Shown here: piece by piece, positions 1 to 13,400 of the stretch | Layout of the letters: the number at the start of each line of letters is the position of its first letter | Numbering within the stretch: the stretch's first letter is position 1 | From: Pelargonium nanum | Lineage: Eukaryota; Streptophyta; Magnoliopsida; Geraniales; Geraniaceae | Direction of reading: 5' to 3' | DNA length: 33,604 bases | NCBI GenBank assembly: GCA_036897485.1 | Contig: JAYMTF010000566.1 | Span: forward strand, 1 to 33,604 | Translations under genes and position numbers: made by a program | The notes under the pieces: model-generated | What the model was told of the DNA's origin: nothing | The model's input: only the letters and a program-made list of their open reading frames with translations | Databases searched by the model: none

Positions 1-727
1 AACTGGCAACTTTAATTAATGAAGTTTTCTTTCCCTTCAAAAAAAAAAAAGTGTAGTGTAAAATTAATTTAGTATCTATGTGTTTGTGGACAATACCCCG
101 TGTGGATTTCGCTTAATTACCCTTCCAATTTATTAGGGAAAAGTTATAATACTCGTTGAATTATAATTTGACTTCAAAATTTCAGTGGGGGCAACAATAC
201 AAAATTTGTTAAATATTAAAGACAAAATCATAATGCTCATAAAGTAACATTTATTTTGAAAAAAAATATGAATTCTAAAATGACATTTAATTTAAAACGG
301 AGATAGTACGACAAAATTACAAATAATAGAAATTTTACTGGGTTCAACTGTCCCACAACCATCTTACTGGCCCATAAACGTAATAATACGCAAAAAAATG
401 AAGAAAAATGACCCGAGAGTTTCCAATTTTTTTTAACGCAAAAACTAATAATCTATTAATTTAAATCAAACGATAACAGTATTAAAAAAATCAAATGACA
501 ACAAAGACAATATAAAAATGGGTACCTGAAAATCAACCCACAAAAAATTGAAAATCTAACTAATTTGTGGCCAATCGATTCACAGATTAACACGAAAATA
601 TAAATTTGACACTAACAATCAAAACTATCTCAAGTAATGGAACCAAATACACTAGAGTGAGTTTCCAAACAAGCCTTGCGTGAGAATTTTCTTTAGCTGG
701 ATCCCGCCAACAGGCTGGTTACTGGAT
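1..727. other. AT-rich upstream flank of the MER3 gene
   Basis: No coding region is visible. The stretch is AT-rich and contains a probable degenerate Stowaway-type MITE (150-308, listed separately). The last part leads into the TATA box at 728 and presumably holds the MER3 promoter. I recognise no other element. Confidence 0.6.
150..308. mobile_element. degenerate Stowaway-like MITE
   Basis: The right end, read on the minus strand, begins TACTATCTCCGTTTTAAATT, close to the TA + CTCCCTCCGT terminus of plant Stowaway (Tc1/mariner) MITEs. The left end begins TACTCGTTGAATTATAATTT, a weaker match to the same terminus in inverted orientation. Length about 160 bp with TA at both borders fits the family. 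The left terminus is too diverged for certainty. Confidence 0.4.
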
Positions 728-735
728 TATAAATA
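728..735 (+). promoter_or_regulatory. TATA box of MER3
   Basis: A perfect TATAAATA lies upstream of a pyrimidine-rich leader (about 760-840) and about 740 bp before the MER3 start codon, the gap being filled by a 5' leader intron. This is the only good TATA match in a suitable place. The transcription start would be expected near 760. The first-exon donor is not certain: there is a candidate after CCTCAG near 812. Confidence 0.55.
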
Positions 736-1468
736 CCTTCCATTACATTTCAAAATTTTGAAATCTCACTCCTCTGCATCAGAGCTCCCGCTTATCATCT
801 TCTCAAGCCTCAGGTTTCTCTCTCTAGTCTCTATACACATATGAACACTGTATGTATATGCATACGAATAAACATGCATTAATCACTCAATATTTTATTA
901 TTATTTGTGAATCGAATAAATCAATACCATGAATTGAGGTAGATTTCAGATTATCTTTGCATTTCTCCGTTAATATTTAATTTGTATAGTTTTGTAGAGA
1001 ACCGAACTATCGTCAAGGTCTCTGTTCGCTTTCACTTGGATATCACTATCAGGTTTCTCGAAACTAAGATAAACGAAATTTCTGCAATAGCGTAGTTTCA
1101 AGAGTTTTAAATTCTATTATTCAAATTTCGAAGAATTTGTGTGATTTTGATTTTGGATACTCTTCGGTTGCAGTAGCAAATGATGAGTGATAGTGTTGAT
1201 CAACATTTTTCTAAACATAAAGTAATTATACGAATGATCTTAATTCGAATTTTTTCTCTGAGCTTGTTTAGGGTTTCAGGCACATTCGTTTTGATCGCTG
1301 TAGTTTTTTTAGTCGATTTGATCCATTTTATATGCAACCTGAAAATATTTATTTTGTATATTTTTTTCTTTATCCATCCCTGCCATTCGAACTCATAGAC
1401 GATCCTGATATTAGCTGCTCACCTTTTTTTTTTTTTCTTTTATCAGTTTGCAGGAAACCAACTCAATT

Positions 1469-4400
1469 ATGGATTGTTATACACTGAAGTCTGTCTCCGA
1501 CCTGCCTGCACCTTTTCGTTCAGCTTTTAGTTTCAGGTACCATCCTATTGATATAGCTTCTATCACTCAGTTATGAACGAATGTTGGTTGGTGATTCTTG
1601 GATATGTTATTTTGTGGCTGTCTTAAACCAAACATTGTCACTACATTGAAATGACTAGTCAGAGTTTTTAAGTACTGTATCCTGATACTATTAATTGTTT
1701 ATAGTTTACTTCAATATTTTAGCATTCAAAGAGTACCAAAGCAAAATATATGCAAGTTCTTTTCCTATCCTTTTTAGCTATTAGTAACTGCCAAGTAATT
1801 TGCATATCTACAACATTTTAGAAGCAGGATGTCAAAATGGTTGTTTGACTTGCTTTCTTAATCTGCAGTTGTCTTATTATCTTCCTGCAAAACACATGGA
1901 GGGATCGGTTGTAAAATTCCAGTTTCCTTGAGTTTTTATTTCTTATAATGCAGATATTTCAATTCACTTCAAAGTGAATGCTTTCCAGTTTGTTTCCACT
2001 TCGATATAAACATGGTTATTTCAGCACCAACTGGAAGTGGTAAAACAGTGCTCTTTGAGCTTTGCATTTTAAGGCTTCTATCAAGGTCTATTACTGAGGA
2101 AGGGAGGTTTATCCATGCAAAGGGAACCCTCAAAACAGTAAGTCTTGCATTCAGCAAAATACCAGCAGTAAGCTTATAGAACATTTAGTTAGTAACATAG
2201 ATGAGTATGACCAAGCCATGTTGGGCCAAGCGGTTTAGGCGCTTTGGATTCCCTATTATGATTAATTTTCTTTTTCCAATTTGTCTTAATTTATTTATAA
2301 TTACATTCTACTTTGAGGCTGGCATGACTGGTGACTGTGAAATGGAAAAGTCCTTTCTCTTGTATTTGGTAGCTCAAAGTTATTATCTATTTCTACTTAG
2401 CAGCAATTGACAATTGCTTCTACCTTCTTTTCATGTGGATTGAAGATCTATATCGCTCCATCTAAGGCTCTAGTACAAGAGAAGCTCCGTGACTGGAACC
2501 AAAAGTTTGGGTCATGGGGGATAAATAGCTTGGAGCTGACAGGTGACAATGAATCTTACAATATAAAGAATATACAAGATGCAGACATTATTGTGACAAC
2601 TCCTGAGGTGAGTAAATGAAAGTGTGTTATTATGGATATGAACTTACTCAACAGAACAATGCCTTCCCAATTATCTGGTTGGCTACACTAATTCGTTCCC
2701 CATTCTGCTTTTTGCAAGGCTACCTTATAGTAGGTCATTATGCGTTTTATTGCTGCCTCAAGCAATATACCTTTCAATTGCACAGTTTATGGATCTTTTC
2801 TTCTGGATACTTGCTCATACTCATAGTGATAAAATAAAATTCCTGAACTGGTTTTGATATAAAACTGTATTGATGGATCATGGCTAAATGATCATTCTTT
2901 CAACAGAAATTTGATGCAGTGACTCGGTATCGGATAAAAGATGGCGGCTTGAGCTTTTTCAGTGATATAGCACTTCTACTTATTGATGAAGTTCACCTAT
3001 TGAATGATCCACGCGGAGCAGCTTTGGAGGCAATAGTTAGTAGAATAAAAATACTTTCTTGCAACTCTGAAATGAAATTTAGTCCTCTTGCTCAAGTTCG
3101 TTTTGTAGCTGTGTCTGCCACTATTCCAAATATTGAGGACCTTGGTAAATTCTACATTTGGTTTTGTTAAAGAGATAAGTTTATAAAAAAGATACGAAAT
3201 TATTTTATTTGCTTTACATTTCCGCTAATTATGAGTGAAAAATTTAACAATCTATACACTGCATGCAAACTACTGCAGCGGAATGGCTTAAGGTTCCCGT
3301 TCAAGGAATTAAAAGGTACTATTATCTGCTGTTACATATTGAAATGCTGTTTTTTTCTTCAATTCCAGTACATAGATCATTTCATTTAGCAATTAATGGT
3401 TCCATTTCCACAGGTTTGGAGAAGAAATGAGGCCTGTGAAGTTGGCGACTAAAGTTTTTGGTATGCTATTACGCAAACATTCCGTTTCTTACAAAGCTAG
3501 TTTCTTCTTAGGTTTTATATCTACAAGGTTGTGAACACCCAAAATTACTACGTGCAACACACACACACACACACACGGATGAGTATTGAGTAAAGTTCCT
3601 ACTTATAACTCAATCACTTCCCTTGATTCTTTTATGCCAGAAATATAATATTTATTATTGAAGTAAGACCAGCTAATTTGTCCATCTTTTATGGTAGTCA
3701 TTGTTATTGCATGTTCTCACAATCACCATTTTTGCAGGCTATACCTCAGCAAAAAATGATTTTCTATTTGAAAAGGTATATGTTAATCTGACTGAAGTTT
3801 GATCTAATTTAAACCTTACACTTCTTTTATTTGATAAAGTTTTGGCTGTGAAGATGAAATTCTAAAGTCATAATCCAATATATTGAACTGCTTATGTTGT
3901 TACTGACATTTTTTTATTCCATTATCCAGCGTCTTCAGAACTATATCTTTGGTAAGTAGGTACAATTAGACTCTAGTAAATCATCATTTTAATTCCTCGT
4001 GTCTTTTGATTCTATCCAAAGGATATTTAGAATCATGAAAGTTCTGAACACTTCAAATAACTTGCAGATATTCTGATGCAATATTCAAGAGGAAAATCTG
4101 CTCTAGTTTTCTGTTCAACTAGGAAAGGGGCACAAGAAGCCGCACAACGAATTTCTCAGGCAGCAATGACCTTTGGTCATTCAAATCCATTTGTTAGGAA
4201 CAAAGAACAACAGGATCGGCTTAGGGAAGCTTCGTTATCTTGCAGTGATAAACAAATGCAGTCTTATATCCTTTATGGCGGTATAGACTTATATTAAATA
4301 ATATTCATTACCTTGAAACTAATGGAATGTATATGCTATTAAGTTCTTGATTGAAGTTAAGTATCTGGATTTAACAAATTGCATGCTCTGCAGTTGGTTA

Positions 4401-7400
4401 TCACAACGGCGGGCTTTGCTTAAAGGATCGGAATCTCATTGAAGGACTTTTTCTTAAGGGTGACCTTCAAGTTCTGTGCGCTACAAATACTCTTGCCCAT
4501 GGAATCAACCTACCAGCACACACTGTAGTAATAAAATCAACACAACATTTGTATGTTGCACTATGTTTAGCCTTTTAGTAAAATTATAAAATCTCCTCAC
4601 TGTTTAATGCATGAGGTTTTCTATCTTATCCAGCAACAAGGAAAAGGGTCTGTACATGGAATATGACCGGTCGATGATACTGCAGGTCAGTTACATGTCT
4701 TTATATACTTCGTTCTGCTTGATACACAAGTTATTATTTACTTCCATGCTGTATGTGAAAGAAAACGTGAGCCAACAGATGGCCTCTGAGTGAAAATAAC
4801 CTTGAGAGTTTCCGCATTAGTAGAGATTTCATACACTGCATTGGTAAGATTCCTATCATCATGCTCGAAACTTATACATACGTTTATTTTATCCATTACG
4901 TTAGGGTTGAACCTTAGGTCTCTCTCATCTAAATTATTGGTTTCCTTTGGTAAATTATGGGGATATGGGTAAATGAACTTCCCCTTACCTTAACATCATA
5001 AAGAAAAGAAAAAAGAGCATCAAGGACATGTCTTGATCTACAAGAGAGAAATCAGAAGGAATCGCCTGGGAGTTTATTTCCATGCGGAACATCTCTGGAT
5101 GAGAGTGACCTGTGAAAAACAATGCTTATTTTATTTTATAGGCAAAAAAAAAAAAAGAAAAAAAAAACAATGCTTATTCTACCAGCATGCATGTCTGTAT
5201 CCTTTAGTATCTTTGTTTACTGCATTTTCTTCCTTTGATTGTAGTGTTGTTTTATCAGATGTGTGGAAGGGCAGGCCGTCCACCCTTTGATGATACCGGG
5301 ATGGTTATAATCATGACAAGAAGAGAAACAGTTAGTACTTCCTCCGTACATCTTTTCACTCTTTCCATCATCTACATGGTTATTTTGCATTTCCTTGTAA
5401 TTGATCCGTATAATTTTAAATTATTATAGTTATCGATTTTCGTCCTATTGGATATAAGTACCTCTCCATTCTGAATTTGTTTTCTGTGACTTCAGGTCCA
5501 TCTGTACGAGAATCTCTTGAATGGTTGTGAAAGGGTGGAATCACAGTATGCTTATAACAATCAAATTCAGTATTTTAAGGAACATTTTGCACAACTTTTA
5601 ATTTGGTGGTTTGTGTTGCCTCCTTATTTTAGGTTGCTTTCATGTTTGACGGAGCATTTGACTGCGGAGATAGTTCAACTGACCGTCACTGATATTACCA
5701 GGGCAATCGAATGGATGAAGTGCTCATACTTGTATGTCAGAATGAAAAAGGCATGTGCTTCTGGACATCCCTTGTTTTTTTATCCTCTGGATATTCTTTC
5801 TCATCTGTTTTTTATTTTATTTTCTGGAATCTTAACCAGAATCCTGAGAATTATTCAGTTAGGAAAGGATTATCGGGTGACTGTACAGAGAAGCACATGC
5901 AAGGTACCCTCACACTTTGCAGAAAGTAATGTATAATTCTTTTGTAACTCCAATGCTTATCAAACTTATTCCATATCAGAGATTTGTGTTCAGAAGGTTA
6001 ATGAATTAACAAGGAATCAAATGATCTGGACTGATGAAGATGGTTTCCTCTTGAAGCCACAAGGTATAACAAAATCTTCAATTGGCTTCCTCCATTAATA
6101 AATGATGAAAATATCACCCTGGCAAAATTCTGATGTTGGATTTGGCTGTATGTAGAGCCTGGAAGGCTGATGACAAAGTACTATCTGAAATTCAACACAA
6201 TGAAACATATTATACAATCCCCTGTGAACTGTAGTTTAAAAGATGCACTTCATATTGTATGCCGAGCAGAGGAGATTGCTTGTACGTATAATCATATCCC
6301 TGTCTCAATTCCTGTAGCTACATGGCAAGTGAACAAAAGTCTTATTTAATGATTTAAAAATGAAGGGATACAGCTCAGGCGCAATGAGAAGAAGCTCCTA
6401 AATGATATAAACACTGATAAAGATGGCAGGCTTCGCTTTCACATCCTTGGGGATAAAGGAAGACGGAAAAAGCGTATACAGACCAAAGAAGAGAAGATGT
6501 TTGTTTTGGTAAATGACTGCTTGACTGGTGATCCTTTAGTACATGATTTGTCTCTAACCCAGGTTTGTTCAGTTCATTATTTAAAAACATCTAATTATTC
6601 ATACATGATTAAGCTTTTTAAAGAAAGTCATAAACTGGTGTCTGTGATATAGGATACAAACTCTATATGCTTGAATGGCTCTAGAATTGCTAAGTGCATG
6701 AAAGAGTATTACATTTACAAAAAAAACTACAAAGGAGCTCTGAATTCAACCCTTTTAGCCAAATCATTACATCAAAAGCTTTGGGAAGACAGTCCATTCT
6801 TGCTGAAGCAATTACCTGGCATTGGAATGGTGACTGCGAAGGTACCAGCTGACGCACTTAATGGAATACATGATATCTAATTCATTCCACTTTAACTACT
6901 TGTCTTACATTGAACCCCTATATCTAAATGATACAGGCACTACATTCAATGGGAATTAATTCATTTGAGAAACTGGCTGAAGCTGATCCAAGAAGGATAG
7001 AGATGATCACAGGTCGGAAATATCCATTTGGGAACCATATCAAGGAGTCTCTACATTCACTACCTCCAAAAGTCGAGATAAAGATCGAAGAAAATGAATG
7101 CCAGAGGCAGGGAAAGTCCAAGCTAGTTATAACATTGACTAGGCTTTCACAATCAGTCCAGTCAACTAAACGACATTATGCTGATATGGTATGTTTTTAG
7201 AATGTTTCTTTGTTACTTCCCAAACCTGTTTGCAATACTATGCCGATTGTAATGCTCTCTCTTTCACGATTATAGCGCAATACAAATGTGAAAATTCTGT
7301 GTTCCAGGTTGTTGGCTCAGAAGAAGATAACCTGATTCTCTTCCAGGAGAAAATAAGGTGATTTTGCCTTGAATTTTTACATCTGTAGTTGGATATCAGT

Positions 7401-9756
7401 GTGCAACGAAATCATAGTATGTCTACTTCTTTCTTGGGAATGGAAAATTTCCTAGATTGCTTGCATTTTTTTGCTCCTAAAAGTAGTGACCCTAGGTGTC
7501 ATGCTAATTTTAAGTACTCCCTCCGTTGCGAAATAATTGTCCTTTTTAACTTCTTGCAAACATAAAAGATAAGTTTATTAGTGCTTGAGTTTCCCCAATA
7601 TGGCCATGTTGTAACAAACTAAAGTGGTTAGACCTCATTGATTGGAAGAATATTATTGGTACTTTAAACAGGATTCATTTACTAAAAGGGATTTTGAACA
7701 CTTAAATTAGGACCTCCATTTTAGTATATTACATATATACGGTGTAATTTTATTTTACAATTCTTTTTTTTTTTGCAGAGTGGAAGAGTTTAACAGGTAC
7801 TCCAACAACTCATAGTTCTACCTTGTGCTCTAAGAAGTGACATGTTGAAGCATTCACATGGCTCGGCAGCTGATATATAAATGTTCCCAGTTGTGAAAGG
7901 GATTTTACATGGATACGAGTTTAAGATAATGATGCCCACAGAAAAGCAACTTTAAGTATTAAGCTTATAATAGCTACAACAAAATTTTAGTTATCATGGT
8001 AAAAGATGTTGAAAGACAGCTATTTAGAGAGATCAATCTGTGGCCACTCCTTTTTGTTATGTCTAGCCAACTAGATGCATATGCTTTTACTTTGTTATAA
8101 CCAAGTGGTGGGTTATAATTGCAGCCCTTATAGCAAGACAATTCTCCTATCAAACCCTCTGCAAGGAAAGCTGACTGTTAAGGCTGATCTGATTTTTGAA
8201 GATCACGGTGAAGTTCCTGTTCTCATGTCTAATTTTTGGAATTTACATACTGGGGTAAGTATGTATTCTGGACTAACAGGTTTTTTGTGTGATGTTCATG
8301 CAGTTGGAATTGATGTCCACCAAACACTAATACTAATGGAGTGCAATTCAAATACTAATCACAGAGGTCGAAGCAAGCAGGCTTTCTCTTATCACCCACC
8401 CGAGGAAGTAAATCTCATAGAAAATGACAATGAAACTGCAAATAAAGCTCCAAATAAACAGCATCTCCATTCGGGTAAAACCAAAAGGGAACTCGGACCC
8501 ATGTGAGTGCTTGTTCCTCCTGAATTTGTGTATGTGTATTCTGTATCTAATGTTTGAGGTTCTATGCTATTGACGATTTCTCTGTTGTGAAACCATTTGA
8601 TTTTCTTATTGCAGGCCCAGTTTTAGACTCCTAGACGAAGAGTTTGGAGAAGGTATAACTTCACTGATCAAAAGTTCCTATCTATTAGGTGATGTTTTTC
8701 TATTCATTTTTCCTCTTTCATTGACCTTCTATCACAGAAGATGAGCCTGCTGTTGAAATTGAAGATGACGAATGCAAAATCATCAGTGAACAAACAATAT
8801 TTGACCATATACGTAAAAAAGCAAAGAACTTCCCAGTCTTCAGTACACCAAGCAATGGCTCCTTGCCAGCATCAGAAGCCTTGACTCTCATAAGAAAACG
8901 CACTCATGAGAAGCAGCCTGAATTCTATGATGAAATAGCTAGACTCCACGAAACAGACACCGATGCATTTGCACAACAATCTGTGATCAATCAAACTTGG
9001 GGAGCCAGAGAGGCCAGGATATATGGGCATGATGGTTCAACCGGAAGCTCGGTTGTTATAAACCTTGAGAATGACAGAGGTTCTTTCTGAATCAGATAGA
9101 TACAGTAATTATTTTTCTTTGCTTCTTATATGGAGTTAATCGTTGAACATATTCCAGATGGGCTTCCTCCAGAACCTAAAGAGAGTCCATCCAGTACATT
9201 AACTGAAGAGACGGTATTTGATCACATAAGGAAAAAATCGAGGAACTATCCAGTTATCAATAAATCAAAAACTGTAGAGCCTGAGCTTCTATTCTGCACA
9301 GAAGATTTCCCAGAGAATCAGCTTGCCGGGTGCAACGCTGCTTCTGACCTGGCAATAGATACAGTTTCCAACAAGTTCCTCAGAGATGCAACAACCATTT
9401 CAGGCTTGGAGACCAAAGAGTTGGAGAAAGATGCATTTGCTACCAAAGGAACTAATGGTAAACCCAATCCTTCGCCTAAAAGCTCCTACGGTGCCTATGG
9501 GAAGTTAAATCTTGCCCCAAGAGCTTCTACCAGTACCACTACCGATTTATCATCAGTTAAAATGCTGTCTTTTGATATTTCAATGGCCAAGAACACTGAA
9601 CCAACAGAGCCAAGAAGAACCACCGAAAGCATCAGGAAGCTGCAGTACTGGTCTCCAAATGATTCAGAAAAGCAGTGTTGCTCGCCGATGACAACAAGCA
9701 AAACCAGCAAAGTAGATTCGCTGCTTGGGTTCGAAAGTGTATTCTCATTTCTCTGA
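1469..9756 (+). CDS. MER3: meiotic crossover DNA helicase MER3/HFM1 (Sec63-type superfamily 2)
   Basis: Superfamily 2 helicase of meiotic recombination. In plants (Arabidopsis RCK/MER3) it promotes interference-sensitive crossovers in the ZMM pathway by stabilising strand-exchange intermediates. The 27 coding exons read in frame to 1232 aa: 1469-1536, 1954-2137, 2446-2607, 2907-3144, 3279-3315, 3414-3460, 3738-3775, 3930-3951, 4068-4280, 4394-4550, 4634-4685, 5259-5330, 5496-5545, 5633-5750, 5840-5903, 5980-6063, 6156-6281, 6366-6562, 6653-6841, 6937-7188, 7308-7357, 7779-7796, 8125-8207, 8304-8502, 8615-8652, 8738-9079, 9158-9756. Visible motifs: Walker A APTGSGKT (47-54), DEVH box (165-168), SAT (208-210), motif V ATNTLAHGINLPA (366-378), motif VI QMCGRAGR (406-413), then a Sec63 region with a helix-hairpin-helix LPGIGMVTAK near 697-706. 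The start lies just after a leader-intron acceptor at 1453. The low-complexity C-terminal 300 residues carry a duplicated motif. One intron (5751-5839) uses a GC donor. Confidence 0.95.
3556..3577. repeat. (AC)n microsatellite in a MER3 intron
   Basis: About eleven AC units lie in the intron between the coding exons ending at 3460 and starting at 3738. It is a simple sequence repeat with no apparent function. Confidence 0.85.
5751..5839 (+). other. GC-AG intron of MER3
   Basis: The upstream exon ends in codons for MKK at AAAAAG followed by GCATGT. The downstream exon starts after ACCAG with NPENYS. Frame and protein continuity to the plant MER3 family place the donor at GC, not GT. Length is 89 bp. 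The rest of the donor agrees with the plant GC-donor consensus AG|GCA. Confidence 0.85.
7515..7760. mobile_element. Stowaway-like MITE remnant in a MER3 intron
   Basis: TACTCCCTCCGTTGCGAAAT at 7515 is a near-perfect left terminus of plant Stowaway MITEs, inside the 421-bp intron 7358-7778. No clear inverted partner is visible; the right border given is only the end of the unexplained AT-rich tract, so the element is truncated or degenerate. Confidence 0.5.
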
Positions 9757-10449
9757 CTGATCTTGTGCGCTTTGAGAGGAGGATGCTGGTTTCTAAGTCC
9801 ACATGGTATGTTATTTCTTTCTCGGAACTTGTTCATCACTTTGTAATGGCTCAACAATTAGCACACATGTATATGGTAGTTGAAACAGCTTTCTTGAAAT
9901 GAGACCAAGGTATGGTAGGGATTTTGGCAAGCTTCTAGTTCTGGCATCAAAACTTAGTTTCTAAGCTTTAAAAAAATGGGTTAAAAAGACTCAAAGTGGT
10001 GGTGGTGTAGGACTAAGCTATAGGATCAAACAATTGTTATATTATATTTATATATCACAACAATAATAGACAATTATAGTTTTTTTTCCTCATTACAGGT
10101 TCTCACTAAACCACATTGGTGTCCGCCTATGTATCATTTTTCTGCTCTTTAATACAACAAAATTCTGAAAAAGAGAACAAAAATAAGAAACACGAAAAAT
10201 CTTTCTTCTAAACCCCTTTGTGTCAGATTCTCATTCGTTGTCAGGTTCGGCTAAATTTGTGTGTTTCTTGCTCAATGAAATCTCCAAATTCCATGTACGG
10301 ATTTCAGGATTCTTCAAGCGTAGCAAGGAAAAGAACAGTGGGATATTTAATTTACAAACTTGCACTTAACTTGTTCCCCAAGCTTCCAGAGTTCAAATAT
10401 AAGTATTAGTCCTTTCTTGGAATGATGAGCTTTGGAGGTCACTGAGAAT
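9757..10449. other. intergenic region between convergent genes
   Basis: This lies between the MER3 stop codon and the receptor-kinase stop codon on the other strand. It should hold both 3' untranslated regions. It is AT-rich, with an AT repeat near 10035-10055. I see no further gene. Confidence 0.7.
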
Positions 10450-13400
10450 TTACACTGAATCACTTCTGCAAGTACTTTCAGCTCCATTTGATGGCCCGTT
10501 TGAACTTTGGATACCTAAGGACTGAGAACCATCGGAGGATTCAGCTATGGCAGCCATATTCAAGATGAGGCTGGTCATGGTGCTGACAGAGCTGCTGCTT
10601 CGCATACTAGATTTCATAAAAGGAGGTTGACTTGGCTTAGGGATCTCACAATTTTTATCGGTTAGCAATCGGACCACTTCTTCCATGGATGGTCGTAATG
10701 CAGCTGAAGCTTGAGTGCACAGTAGCCCGATTTGAATCACATCTGATGCCTCTTTCGCTGGAAAACCATCTCTCAGATTTGGATTAATGGCTTCAACCAA
10801 TGTATTCGACATGTAATGTGTCCAAACCTGAAACAGAAAAGCAAATTTTCCCACATAGTGAAATTGTTTACGTTGTAACAAAATTCAGAAAGCCGAATTT
10901 GAGATATATATGAATCTTAGTATCTTACCGTTTGTAGGAGAGAACCCGAGTCCTGAATTTTCCTGCCAGTTACAGTCTCCAGAACAAGAACGCCGAAACT
11001 ATATATATCTGCTTTTTCTGTAAGCTGTCCTTTAATTAGATACTCAGGAGCCATGTAGCCTCTGCACCACCAAGTGGACGTCAATTTTAGATGAAAAATG
11101 AAGACACCAAATTCATTATCTAGGGTAGTGACAGAGCCAATAGATTTATACGACTAATGAATCATAGCAACTATGTTTCGGAACCTAAATATGGTTTATT
11201 AATGCAAAGAAAATCTTACCGAAACCAAATATTCAGAAGTCGTTGCAGTATATATGATCTTGGTCTACTTAATCTATGGTTATGTGTGAATATTGCCAAG
11301 TTACCATCAAATGTAATGCTTGAACTACATATATGATCCTACTAAACAAATCAAGACGGTTAAGAAATTGTTATCTTACAGTGTGCCTGCTATTCCGGTA
11401 CTAAGATGAGTTTGGTCAGCACCGAAGCACCGAGCCAGTCCAAAGTCTGCAATCTTCGGATTAAGGTTTTCATCGAGAAGAACATTGCTGCTTTTTATGT
11501 CCCTGTGGATTATCCTCACAGCAGAACCTCCATGAAGATACGCAAGTCCTTCAGCTGTTCCAAGTACTATATTGAAACGATGCTTCCACTTTAAAAGTTT
11601 AAGTTTTTGCTCGTCTGCAAACAAAGAAACAACAAGTTTATGAACTGCGAAATCTTTGGTTAGTTGCATTGTTTACCATGTAGTATAAAAGAGAAAAAAA
11701 ATTACCGAAAATGAATTGATCGAGGCTCTTGTTCAGTACATACTCATAGACCAGGAGACTCTCCGGACCTTCTATGCTACAACCCAAAAGCTTCACAAGG
11801 TTCTTGTGCTTGATTCCGCTAATTAGGTTCACCTCGTTGAAGAAGTCATCGACCCATTGCCTGGTGTTAAATATCAATCTCTTAACTGCCACAACTTTCC
11901 CATCTGGAAGAGTCCCCTTGTATACAGAACCCGCTCCTCCTTGGCCTATTTTCCTCGAAGGATTGAAATAATCAGTTGCCTTCTCAAGTGTTTCGTATTT
12001 GAAAGTCATGTTCGACTTGTTAAAAAGGTTTGAAATCCGTCCAAGATTATTGCATTCTGGATTGCAACACAATTCAAGAAAATACGTTACAGCTAATTGT
12101 AAATTAGCTTGACAATCCGGTATGAGAAATCCGTATAGTTTTACCTGCTTTGTGCTTTGATAATCTGGCATAGGCTGCATAAGCAGCGAAAAACGAAAAC
12201 ATTAAGAATGCAAATCCAACAAGAACAATTGCTACAATGACTCCTGTCCCGGAACGTCCTGAAAACACAACACGCAGAGAAATTAGATTCTGGACCCCGA
12301 GAGATCACACGGACAATAACACATTATTGAATCTGTTTGGATACTAAGAAAATGAAAAAGAAACTTGTACAATTTGCGCATCCTCCTCTTTCAGCAACAA
12401 AAACCTAAACCCAAACTTCGGTCCTAGCTAAATTCGACAGACACCTATGAGAAAAACATAAAACAGAACAAAAATTTGCTCTCTCTATTTGGATGCTGAG
12501 AAAATGGAAGAGAATCTGTTTGGATGCTGAGAAAATGGAAGAGAAACTTGAACAATTTGTGCATTCTCCTCTTTCAGTAACAAAAACTAAAACCCAAACT
12601 TTGATCCTAGCTAAATTCAACACAAACACCTATGAGAAAAACATAAAACAGAACAGAAAATTTGCTCTATCTATTTGGATGCTGAGAAAATGGAAGACAA
12701 TCTGTTTGGATGCTGAGAAAATGGAAGAGAAACTTAAACAATTTGTGCATCCTCCTCTTTCAGCAACAAAAACCCTAAACCCAAACTTTGGTCCTAGCTA
12801 AATTCAACACAAACACCTATGAGAAAAACACAAAACAGGACCAAAATATGCAAAATCACTCATTTTCCAACTCTCCTTTCTCAGTAGCCAAAAAAAAAAA
12901 AAAAAACTTACCACCATGAGTGTGATCATCTGAATCAGCTCCATCATTATAAAATTTGAAGGTCGAGTACCTGAGATAGCACCCAGCATTCAATCCTCTC
13001 CCTTCCGTGCTCGGCGCACAACCCTTCACATCCCGACTCGCCTTCTCCAAGCAATCTCTGCAACCATCACTACTCACAGTCTCCCAGCACTGCGCCAGCG
13101 CGTACACTCCACCCGCCTCGCCCACCGCGAACCCTCCGCCGGAAACCGCGGAGCTCGTGACGTTCTCGATCACAGACGCCAAGCTGGCGTCGAAACCCAC
13201 GGCCACCGTCCCACCGGCCGCCGTGGATGTGCAGTTCACGGCGTCGACGGCGGGATTGAGGGCCTCGGCGTAGAAGCTGTAGTTGTCGTAGCGGAGGAAG
13301 CAGCCGTCGAGGAAGATGTGGGCGGCGGCGGCGGGGAGGCAGCGGGGGATCTTGTTGTGGCAGGCGGCGAAGCAGAGCTGGCAGTCGGTGGCGGAGAGGT

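Noticed and set aside
5335-5360. TACTTCCTCCGTACAT in a MER3 intron as a Stowaway end.
   Set aside because: Only about 12 bases match the terminus, the match breaks after CCGT, and no inverted partner lies in the short intron.
12493-12801. Plus-strand 102-codon frame with repeated LRKWK and EKMEEKL blocks.
   Set aside because: It is a read-through of the intronic minisatellite. The repetition comes from DNA tandem copies, and there is no start context or homology.
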